Source of the DNA: Streptomyces sp. NBC_01571
GTDB lineage: Bacteria > Actinomycetota > Actinomycetes > Streptomycetales > Streptomycetaceae
NCBI RefSeq assembly: GCF_026339875.1
Contig: NZ_JAPEPZ010000015.1
Span: forward strand, 1 to 5,075
Direction: 5' to 3'
DNA length: 5,075 nt
This document shows positions 1 through 5,075 of the stretch, one piece after another; within the stretch, counting starts at the first letter, position 1, and each line of letters begins with the position of its first letter. A program made the position numbers and the translations under genes. The notes beneath the pieces were generated by a model that saw nothing but the letters and a program-made list of their open reading frames with translations, was not told the origin of the DNA and ran no database searches.

Positions 1-80
1 TCGGCCGTGCCGGTCCGGGTCGTGCCTGACTCGGCCGTGCCGGTCCGGGTCGTGCCTGACTCGGCCGTGTTGTTTCGGGT
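1..80. repeat. 30-bp tandem repeat at the window edge (two perfect copies plus a decayed third)
   Basis: Bases 1-30 and 31-60 are identical. The third copy begins at 61 with the same nine bases and then diverges. The units encode the decapeptide AESGTTRTGT in the -1 minus frame. The array probably continues left of the window, so the copy number is unknown. Confidence 0.92.
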
Positions 81-1109
81 GGAGGGGGTGGGGTGGGGGG
101 CCTGGGCTTGTGACTGGGTTCTGGTGGGTGTGCCGGCCATGACGGCGTAGGCGTCCTCGGCGGCATGGTCGGCCGGGTGGTCCTGGGACGGTGTGGCCGT
201 CGCCTGCCGGGTCCCGTCCCCGGCCGCGCCGGTTGTGTGGTCGGCGGTCCCGGTCCTGCGGGTGTCCCTGGCGTCCGCCCGCGGGGGCCGCTGCCCCGTC
301 CCTTCCGCGGTCCGCTCCGTCGTTGGCTCCGCGGCCCCGTCCGCGGCCCCGTCCGCGGCCCCGTCCGCGGTCCCGTCCGCGGCCTGGTCCGCGGTCCGTT
401 CCGCGGCCTGGTCCGTGGTCCGTTGCGCAGTCCCGTCCGCGGTCCCGTCCGTGGTCTGGTCCGTGGTCTGGTCCGTGGTCCGGTCCGTGGTTGGTTGCGT
501 GGTCCGTTCCGTGGCCCGTTGCGTGGTCCGGTCCGCGGTCCGTTGCGTGGTCCGTTGCGTGGTCAGGGCGGGGTGGGAGGTGGTGGGCAGGGGGGGGTGG
601 GAGGTGGTGGGCAGGGGGGGGTGGGAGGTGGTGGGCAGGGGGGGTGCGGGGGTGCGGGCCGGGTCGGTGGCGGGACGGGTGCCTGTGTTTGTGGTGGGGT
701 CGCTTTCCGTGGTGGGGCGGGGGTTGTCCGGTGTGCTGGTGGGGTCGTTGTCCGTGGTGGGGCGGGGGTTGTCCGGTGTGCCGGCGGGGGTGGTGGTGGG
801 GCGGGGTGTGGGTGGGGGGGTGGTGCGTGCGGTGGTGAGGGTGTGGTGGAAGGTGTTTTCGTGGCGGGTTTCGTGGCGGAGCCAGGCGGTGAGTTCGTTG
901 TCGTCGGTGCGGGGGAGGGTGGGGTCGGTGTCGGTCTGGATGCGGTCGTGGACGCGCAGGGTGTCCTCGCGGAATTCTTCTGCGAGGCGTTCCAGGGCGG
1001 GTTCGTCGATGTGGTAGTGGTGGGCGGGGCTGTCGGGGTGGCCGGTCAGGGTGTGGAAGTCCTGGCCGGCTTGTTCCATGAGTGTCTGGCGCTCGGCTTC
1101 GTGGATCAT
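1..1109 (-). CDS. Continuation of the WXG100-like giant protein in the -1 frame: helical module plus Thr/Asp/Pro repeat linker, running off the window
   Basis: This frame is open from at least 1190 to base 1 with no stop, giving 369 full codons from the ATG at 1109; the end is outside the window. The first 90 residues are a charged helical module (MIHEAERQTLMEQAGQDFH..., ALERLAEEFREDTLRVHD) resembling residues 1080-1124 of the upstream frame. After that it is a low-complexity linker of repeats: two 15-residue TPDNPRPTT units, three 8-residue LPTTSHPP units, a long tetrapeptide array of the T-T/A-D/E/Q-R/Q/G type, a less repetitive stretch with AEDAYAVMAG, and 10-residue AESGTTRTGT units at the window edge. 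It has no cysteine. A gene caller would start it at ATG 1109, overlapping the preceding stop as ATGA, or at GTG 1190; neither has a clear ribosome site. I think it is the same gene as the upstream CDS, split by a frameshift. It probably leads to a C-terminal effector domain outside the window. Confidence 0.7.
   Translation of the reverse strand, partial: MIHEAERQTLMEQAGQDFHTLTGHPDSPAHHYHIDEPALERLAEEFREDTLRVHDRIQTDTDPTLPRTDDNELTAWLRHETRHENTFHHTLTTARTTPPPTPRPTTTPAGTPDNPRPTTDNDPTSTPDNPRPTTESDPTTNTGTRPATDPARTPAPPLPTTSHPPLPTTSHPPLPTTSHPALTTQRTTQRTADRTTQRATERTTQPTTDRTTDQTTDQTTDGTADGTAQRTTDQAAERTADQAADGTADGAADGAADGAAEPTTERTAEGTGQRPPRADARDTRRTGTADHTTGAAGDGTRQATATPSQDHPADHAAEDAYAVMAGTPTRTQSQAQAPHPTPSTRNNTAESGTTRTGTAESGTTRTGTA
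331..566. repeat. Degenerate 12-bp / tetrapeptide repeat array, about 20 units
   Basis: A long array of variations on a 12-base unit such as GTCCGCGGCCCC or GTCCGTGGTCTG. In the -1 minus frame it encodes tandem tetrapeptides of the pattern Thr-(Thr/Ala)-(Asp/Glu/Gln)-(Arg/Gln/Gly), for example TTDQTTDQTTDG and DGAADGAADGAA. The oldest-looking part is near 540; the most homogeneous copies are at about 333-370. Confidence 0.88.
571..642. repeat. 24-bp tandem repeat, three identical G-rich units
   Basis: Three perfect 24-bp copies (571-594, 595-618, 619-642) consist almost only of G with some T, A and a single C. In the -1 frame of the minus strand each encodes LPTTSHPP-type octapeptides. The plus strand carries repeated runs of three or more G and could form G-quadruplexes. 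Confidence 0.95.
692..781. repeat. 45-bp tandem duplication
   Basis: Bases 692-736 and 737-781 match except at two positions. They encode the 15-residue units TPDNPRPTTDNDPTS and TPDNPRPTTESDPTT in the downstream (-1) frame. The period is a multiple of three, which supports that frame being the translated one. Confidence 0.9.
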
Positions 1110-4100
1110 GCGCCGGGACAGGCCGGCGTGCAGGGCGTCCAGGCTGTCCTGGAAGGGGCGGGCCGGGGTGGTGTCGCCGGCCGCGGGCACGCGGGGGCCG
1201 GCGGGTCGTGGGGGCGGCGGTAGTCGGTGTGGGCCGGGTGGCTGAACCAGTCGGTGTCGACGGCGTGTTCGACGTCTTTGTCGAAGACGCGGGCGAGCCG
1301 TTCGCGTCCGGCTTCGCCCAGGGGTGCTCCGTGGGCGGGACTGTCCTCGAAGGTGTCTGCCGCACGGTGGAAGAGGTCGCGTGCCTGTTCCAGGCGTTCG
1401 TGGCGGACCCGGGCGTGTTCCAGACGTTCCAGCAGCAGCCGCCGGCCGGTCGCTTCCTGCAGATGCTGCTGCCAGTGGCCGGTGAAGTGGCGTGTGTCGC
1501 CGTGGTGTTCACGCAGGACGGTGTGCGCGGTGCGCAGATCGTCGGCCAGGTCCGCGCGGGCCCGTTGCAGCACCGGACCCGGGATCTCGACTCCGGTCTC
1601 CTTGACCTGCCCGGCCAGGGCGTCGAACACGTCCAGGCCCTGCGCGACGTGCCGTTCCCGCATCCCGAGGTGATGGATCTGTGCCGGCAGCTGTTCATAC
1701 AGGCGGGCGATGAGCGCCTGTGCCTCCTGACGCGCCCGGAGGTGCTCAGGCGTGTCCGGGCCACCGGAGATCCGGCCGAGTGCGGTGACCGCCTGCCGGT
1801 GTACGGCCTCGAGCCTCTCACGCAACTGATCCACTGCCACCCGCTCCTGCGGCAGGGCTTGCCGCGTCTGCGGTTCTTGCGGCAGCCGTTCCTGCCCGGC
1901 CAGGTCCCCGCGGCGGCCGGAGCCTTCACGCCCGGCGGGGACGGGATCACCGTGAACCCGGTCACCGCCGCTCAGGTAGCGGCCGCCGAACAGGTCCTGG
2001 CGGCGGTAGTCGGCCACCGCCCGCTCGAACCGCTCCCCGAACACCTGCCCATGGCGCTGGTGCTGGGAGAGCTGCTCCCACATCCGCGGCAGCACGGTCT
2101 CCGCTTCGGCCAGCACCTGCCGCTGCTGCGCGGGCGTGACCCGGCCGCCTGTCTGCCCGGCCAGCTCCTCCAGCCGGGCCCGTACATGAGCGTGGTAGAC
2201 CTCCAGGAACTGCCCGTGAGCCGTGTCACCGGCGGGCAGGTACCGGCCCGCGAACACATCCGCGCGTACGAACTCCTCCCGCGCCCTGTCCAGCCGCCCG
2301 CCCGACAGATGTTCCGCCGCGGCCAGCCGGTCGTGGAACGCCGCGTCCCGCTGCTGCCGGAACTCCTCCCACCGCGCCGACGGACCCCCTGCCCCGCCCC
2401 GGCCGCCGTCGGCACCCGCAGACGAGGGCGGGCCGCCGGGAACGGCACCCGCATACGAAGGCGGGCTGTCGAGAACGGCATCCGCGTACGAGGGCAGACC
2501 GGCGTGCCCGCCCGCCGGGTGCACGCCGGCCGTTTCCGCCACCCGGCCCCCCTCCGGACCAGCCGCCCGCGCACCCGCCCGCGGGGCGGTGTGCGCGTCT
2601 GTCTGCGGGGTGGTGTGCGCGTCTGCCCGTGCACCCGTCTGCGTACCCGTGTGCGGGGCGGCCGGGTGCGGGGCGGCCGGGTGCGGGCGGGCCGTTTCCG
2701 TCGCCCGGCTTCCCTCCGGGCCAGCCGTCTGCGTACCTGTGTGCGGGGCGGTGTGCGCGTCTGTGGTCGTGTGGCGGCCGGCAGTGGTCTCACCGGCACC
2801 GGTGACGCTGGTGCCGGTGCCGGTGCCGGTGCCGGTGCCGGTGCCGGTGCCGGTGACGTTGGTGCCGGCACCGCTGGTGCTGGTGACGTTGGTGCTGGTG
2901 CCGGTGGTGCTGGTGACGGTGGTGGTGGTGCCGGTGGTGCTGGTGACGGTGGTGGTGGTGTCTGTGTCTGCTTGTGGGGGTGTACCGGTGAGGCCGGCCG
3001 GCTTGGTTGTGGCCGGTTTGTGTTCGTGGGGTCCGGGGCGGTAGTAGGAGGGCAGGCCGTGGGAGAGGGTCGTGGTGGTGCGCCGGGGGGTGAAGGAGAA
3101 GGTGCCGGCGGGCCGTGTCAGCGGATGGTGTGGACCGGGCAGCGCGTTCACACCCCCCGCACCCGCACCCGCACCCGCACCCGGGCCGGTGCCGGTGCTG
3201 GTGCTGGTGCCGGTGGTGGTGGTGGTGGTGGTGGTGGTGGTGGAGACGGTGGGGGGTTTGCCCAGGCCGAGGGCGGAACGCAGTTTCCAGCCGGCTTTGC
3301 CGCCCAGGTGGGCGCCGGCGTGGCCGAGGAGGGCGCCGAGGGCGCCGGAGGTGAACGTGGCCAGGGAGGTGGTGAACTCGCCCAGGGTGATGGCGTTGTA
3401 GGTGCCCTCGGCCAGGTTCATCGCGCCGCCCCACAGGGCGGCCTCTCCTGCCAGCGCGGTGATCTTGTGGCCGAAGTCGGGGGCGAATGCCCGGGCCACG
3501 TCCCGGGAGAACACCCCCCGCAGCACCGCGGCCTCGGCGGGCAGGGTGTGCAGCGCCGCCGTGAGTGCCTCTTCCATGTGCGTGGTGCCGAAGGACCGGG
3601 TGAACGCCCGTGTCCAGCCCTCGCCCAGCTCCCGTGCCGCACCCGCCGTCATCAACTGGCCCAGATGCTGCTCGAACAGGTCTCCGACACCGATGGACAC
3701 CGCTGTGACACCGTCACCGCGGCCCTCGCGCAGCGCCCGCGCCAGGCGCGCGGTGCGCTGGGCGAGGTCCTCGCCCCAGTCCCTGACCGCGGAGCGCACG
3801 TCCGGACCCGCTCCGGCCGCCGGTTCCCGGCCCGCGGCCCTGCCCGGTTCCCGGCCCGCGGCGGTGTGCGGCGGCGCATCCAGCGCGGCGTCGACCGCTC
3901 CCCGCAGTGTGGCGGCCGCGTCCCGCCCGAACGCCTTGCCCAGCAGCCCCCCCAGCGCACCGCCCACGAACGGCACGAACGCGCTGAACACTCCCTGCAG
4001 CGCCCCGAACCCCACCGCCTGTTTCAGCAGCTGGCCGGAGTCCTCCAGGGTGTAGCCCTGCTCCTGGGTCAGCCACTTCGCGAACTCGTGGGTCGCCGCC

Positions 4101-4627
4101 GCCAGCCCGACGTTCAGCACCTCCTGCGCGGCCAGCCCCGCCAGGAACCGGAAGATCACACTGCGCAGGATCGCCCGGTAGGTGGCGCGCAGCACCGCCT
4201 GCTCGGCCAGCGCGCCGAACGGGTTCCACACCGCCATCGCCATGACCAGCGACCACTCCACCAGGAACAGGTTGAGCTGGATGACGGTCATGTTCTTGTA
4301 ATACGCCGCGTCCGCCCGGGTCTTCTCCCCGTACCGGGCCAGCTGCTCGGCGGTGTCGGTCAAAGCCTTGATCCGGTCCGCCCCGGCCCCCGTGCCGAAC
4401 GTGGCCATCGCCGCCGCGTACGCCTGGCTCCAGGAGCCCTCGACCGCGCCCTGGACGGAGTGCGACACCTGCGCGATCAGGTCCTGCAGCTCCCGCAGGT
4501 CCCGCTGCAGCTCCACATGCGGTTCCACCACACGCTGCCGCATCGCAGCCTCGTCGAGATCAGGCCACTCCATCCCGGTGAGGAACTTCAGCAGGTTCCC
4601 CAGCGGCGAGCCCGGCGACAGATCCAC
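1106..4627 (-). CDS. WXG100-like N-terminal domain protein, type VII secretion-associated giant effector/polymorphic toxin (N-terminal part, probably frameshifted)
   Basis: Reads as 1173 residues. GTG 4627 is chosen because the protein then opens MDLSPGSPLGNLL and reaches GMEWPDLDEAAMR at residues 18-30, the usual opening of WXG100-like N-termini in actinobacterial toxins (GxxWPxxDExxMR). The frame is open further upstream, but that translation looks non-coding. The ribosome site is weak (G-rich, no AGGAGG). Residues 30-110 are helical with GSW at 64-66. Hydrophobic segments lie near 115-135, 152-178 and 203-231, so membrane contact is possible. Residues 270-455 are Ala/Gly-rich helices. Residues 456-750 are a Thr/Gly/Pro/His linker with ten Thr at 463-472, a seven-fold TG run near 593-606, and PSYADAV/PPSYAGAV motifs at 711-730. 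Residues 751-1140 are charged, helical and internally repetitive. From the family I infer export by a type VII system, with the N-terminus as targeting or translocation part. No enzymatic domain is visible. Residues from about 1140 to the stop look out of frame (see 1180-1216). Confident in gene and start, less in function. Confidence 0.85.
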   Translation of the reverse strand: MDLSPGSPLGNLLKFLTGMEWPDLDEAAMRQRVVEPHVELQRDLRELQDLIAQVSHSVQGAVEGSWSQAYAAAMATFGTGAGADRIKALTDTAEQLARYGEKTRADAAYYKNMTVIQLNLFLVEWSLVMAMAVWNPFGALAEQAVLRATYRAILRSVIFRFLAGLAAQEVLNVGLAAATHEFAKWLTQEQGYTLEDSGQLLKQAVGFGALQGVFSAFVPFVGGALGGLLGKAFGRDAAATLRGAVDAALDAPPHTAAGREPGRAAGREPAAGAGPDVRSAVRDWGEDLAQRTARLARALREGRGDGVTAVSIGVGDLFEQHLGQLMTAGAARELGEGWTRAFTRSFGTTHMEEALTAALHTLPAEAAVLRGVFSRDVARAFAPDFGHKITALAGEAALWGGAMNLAEGTYNAITLGEFTTSLATFTSGALGALLGHAGAHLGGKAGWKLRSALGLGKPPTVSTTTTTTTTTTGTSTSTGTGPGAGAGAGAGGVNALPGPHHPLTRPAGTFSFTPRRTTTTLSHGLPSYYRPGPHEHKPATTKPAGLTGTPPQADTDTTTTVTSTTGTTTTVTSTTGTSTNVTSTSGAGTNVTGTGTGTGTGTGTGTSVTGAGETTAGRHTTTDAHTAPHTGTQTAGPEGSRATETARPHPAAPHPAAPHTGTQTGARADAHTTPQTDAHTAPRAGARAAGPEGGRVAETAGVHPAGGHAGLPSYADAVLDSPPSYAGAVPGGPPSSAGADGGRGGAGGPSARWEEFRQQRDAAFHDRLAAAEHLSGGRLDRAREEFVRADVFAGRYLPAGDTAHGQFLEVYHAHVRARLEELAGQTGGRVTPAQQRQVLAEAETVLPRMWEQLSQHQRHGQVFGERFERAVADYRRQDLFGGRYLSGGDRVHGDPVPAGREGSGRRGDLAGQERLPQEPQTRQALPQERVAVDQLRERLEAVHRQAVTALGRISGGPDTPEHLRARQEAQALIARLYEQLPAQIHHLGMRERHVAQGLDVFDALAGQVKETGVEIPGPVLQRARADLADDLRTAHTVLREHHGDTRHFTGHWQQHLQEATGRRLLLERLEHARVRHERLEQARDLFHRAADTFEDSPAHGAPLGEAGRERLARVFDKDVEHAVDTDWFSHPAHTDYRRPHDPPAPACPRPATPPRPAPSRTAWTPCTPACPGA
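1180..1216 (-). other. Probable frameshift site (single missing base) joining the two frames
   Basis: Reading the minus strand, the upstream frame looks genuine to about DTDWFSHPAHTDYRRP (near 1216). It then becomes a Pro/Arg/Cys-rich tail ending at TGA 1106. The -1 frame looks genuine from about RVPAAGDTTPARPF (near 1190-1160) onward. One missing base would join them. The interval contains two runs of five G on the plus strand (1193-1197 and 1210-1214), the kind of site where indels or sequencing errors arise. Codons at the runs do not make a good -1 slippery heptamer: the P site can re-pair CCC, but the A site (CAC or GCG) cannot re-pair well. Programmed frameshifting is therefore less likely than an indel. 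Confidence 0.65.
2408..2497. repeat. PSY-motif repeat (LPSYADAVLDSP / PPSYAGAVPGGP / PPSSAGAD)
   Basis: Three consecutive units of about 12 residues at residues 711-738 of the large protein sit just before the charged helical region: LPSYADAV, PPSYAGAV and a decayed PPSSAGA. Short Pro-Ser-Tyr repeats of this kind are common in linkers of actinobacterial secreted toxins; their role is not known to me. A further LPSYY occurs near residue 525. Confidence 0.75.
2513..2761. repeat. Imperfect direct duplication of about 87 bp (2513-2599 and 2675-2761)
   Basis: On the coding strand the two copies read DAHTAPHTGTQTAGPEGSRA... (residues 623-651) and DAHTAPRAGARAAGPEGGRV... (residues 677-705), both ending in HPA, with a 162-bp offset. 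The last 17 bases of each copy on the plus strand (GGGGCGGTGTGCGCGTC) are identical. It is a segmental duplication inside the linker, older than the microsatellites because substitutions have accumulated. Confidence 0.85.
2810..2851. repeat. Hexanucleotide microsatellite, 7 perfect copies of GGTGCC (plus strand)
   Basis: Seven uninterrupted GGTGCC units, flanked by near-copies. On the coding strand they encode a Thr-Gly dipeptide run inside the linker of the large protein (about residues 593-606). The unit is a multiple of three, so copy-number change alters linker length without breaking the frame. Confidence 0.95.
2871..2960. repeat. 30-bp tandem repeat, three units (two identical, one diverged)
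   Basis: Bases 2901-2930 and 2931-2960 are identical 30-mers. Bases 2871-2900 are a diverged copy of the same pattern, and 2841-2870 may be a more diverged fourth. They encode a 10-residue linker repeat of the TTTTVTSTTG type. Confidence 0.93.
3156..3179. repeat. Hexanucleotide repeat, 4 copies of CCCGCA (plus strand)
   Basis: Four perfect CCCGCA units encode an alternating Gly-Ala stretch (GAGAGAGAG) in the linker, about 30 bp from the GGT run. It is in-frame with the large protein. Confidence 0.9.
3212..3241. repeat. Trinucleotide run, 10 copies of GGT (ACC on the coding strand)
   Basis: Ten perfect GGT triplets on the plus strand encode ten consecutive threonines, all with the same codon ACC, at residues 463-472. 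They mark the start of the Thr-rich linker after the helical N-terminal part. Pure codon use suggests recent slippage expansion. Confidence 0.95.
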
Positions 4628-5075
4628 TACCCACCCACCCCGCACACCCCTGTCCGTACCGCGGCACGTCCGCCGTCGCCGGCCCACCGGCCCACCCGCT
4701 GCCCCGGCACACGCACACCACACTCCACACTCTGCACACGTAAACACCCGCCCGGAGGGTTCACCCACCCCGGGCCGGACATCAGGTGATGCCTCTGGCC
4801 GGCCTGTGCATTGGGCGGGTGGGCCGTCCGGCCCGGACGCGGCCGGCGAGCGGTCAGCAGGACGGGCCGGACAGTACCGGGACGCCGCCGTCGCCGAGCC
4901 GGGCCGCGCGGCCGATGCTCCTCGGCGACCGCGCGAGTTTGCTGGTGACGCCGCCATCGGGGCGGACAGCTCCGTGAACGTCACCGTGACCATCGCCACG
5001 GCCGAACCGGTGCCCCGGACCCGGCCATCACCGAACACGGCAGCTTCGCGCACACCGGCTGTCACGGCACTGCTC
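4628..5075. other. Upstream intergenic region, no supportable gene
   Basis: About 450 bases upstream of the GTG start. All frames have weak coding character and no recognisable protein. A CA/TG-rich tract (4708-4746, minus strand rich in GTGTGG-like steps) lies about 80-120 bases before the start and may hold the promoter, but I see no convincing -35/-10 pair. A small perfect hairpin (CGTCC 4825-4829 with GGACG 4835-4839) and the larger inverted repeat at 4886-4933 are also here. No small WXG100/Esx-like gene is visible, although such partners often lie next to type VII-secreted toxins. Confidence 0.6.
4886..4933. other. Inverted repeat with nested palindrome (possible terminator or cruciform)
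   Basis: Arms 4890-4898 (GTCGCCGAG) and 4921-4929 (CTCGGCGAC) are perfect complements. They extend to 4886 and 4933 with one mismatch. The loop contains the 12-bp perfect palindrome GGCCGCGCGGCC (4902-4913). There is no T-run on either side. It could be a terminator for a gene entering from beyond 5075 on the minus strand, or a protein-binding or structural element; by sequence alone I cannot choose. Confidence 0.5.

Noticed and set aside
331..566. CRISPR-like array
   Set aside because: Units are contiguous 12-mers without spacers and encode a regular peptide repeat.
1190..1220. Programmed -1 ribosomal frameshift
   Set aside because: The right direction and C-runs are present, but A-site re-pairing would be poor (CAC to CCA, GCG to CGC). 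A simple indel fits better.
165..1223. Plus-strand open frames rich in RGPVRG or VVRSV repeats
   Set aside because: They are antisense readings of the tetrapeptide and G-rich arrays. The minus -1 frame continues a helical module and is the better coding candidate.
2790..3434. Minus-strand alternative frame with long poly-histidine runs
   Set aside because: It is the shifted reading of the ACC-rich Thr linker; the in-frame Thr/Gly version belongs to a protein with a clear N-terminal domain.
1082..4789. Long open frame of 1235 codons on the plus strand, antisense to the main gene
   Set aside because: It mirrors the minus-strand gene in GC-rich DNA. Its translation is Pro/Arg/Gly-rich with no coherent domain, while the minus strand gives a recognisable WXG100-like start and helices.
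4786..4977. Plus-strand 63-codon open frame upstream of the main gene
   Set aside because: Starts without a spaced ribosome site, has only modest third-position GC bias and no recognisable sequence. It also crosses the inverted repeat.
4628..5065. N-terminal extension of the main frame to a GTG at 5065
   Set aside because: The extra 146 residues are Arg/Pro/Gly/Cys-rich and lack coding character. The family's N-terminal motif starts right after GTG 4627.
4974..5075. GTG at 4974 opening a plus-strand frame to the window edge (VNVTVTIATAEPVPRTRPSP)
   Set aside because: Too short to judge, no clear ribosome site, and the minus strand is equally open. It could be a divergent gene but is not supported.

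Overview
The window is very GC-rich, with GC-biased third codon positions on the minus strand and GTG/ATG starts. This fits a high-GC actinomycete, most likely Streptomyces or a close relative. That is an inference from composition and protein style, since no rRNA or housekeeping gene is present.

Nearly everything belongs to one large minus-strand gene for a modular protein of the WXG100-like / type VII (ESX) secretion-associated type, the usual N-terminal half of actinobacterial polymorphic toxins and giant effectors. It starts with GTG at 4627. In order it encodes a WXG100-like helical region with hydrophobic segments (about 4088-4627), a second Ala/Gly-rich helical region (about 3263-4087), a long Thr/Gly/Pro/His low-complexity linker built of DNA tandem repeats (about 2378-3265), and a charged helical region with internal repeats (about 1207-2377).

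The frame stops at 1106, but the protein's logic does not. In the -1 frame the helical module continues from about 1190 down to 830, then a second Thr/Asp/Pro linker with at least four kinds of tandem repeat runs off the window at base 1. An internal repeat on both sides of the junction, the absence of cysteine outside the out-of-frame tail, and an open frame to the edge all point to a single-base frameshift between about 1180 and 1216, inside or next to G-runs. It is either a real mutation or a homopolymer error. The alternative is two genes overlapping by ATGA at 1106-1109. The C-terminal effector domain, if there is one, lies left of base 1, so the activity of the protein cannot be read here.

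The 450 bases upstream of the gene (4628-5075) hold no gene I can support. They contain a CA/TG-rich tract and one strong inverted repeat. No small WXG100 (Esx) partner gene is visible.
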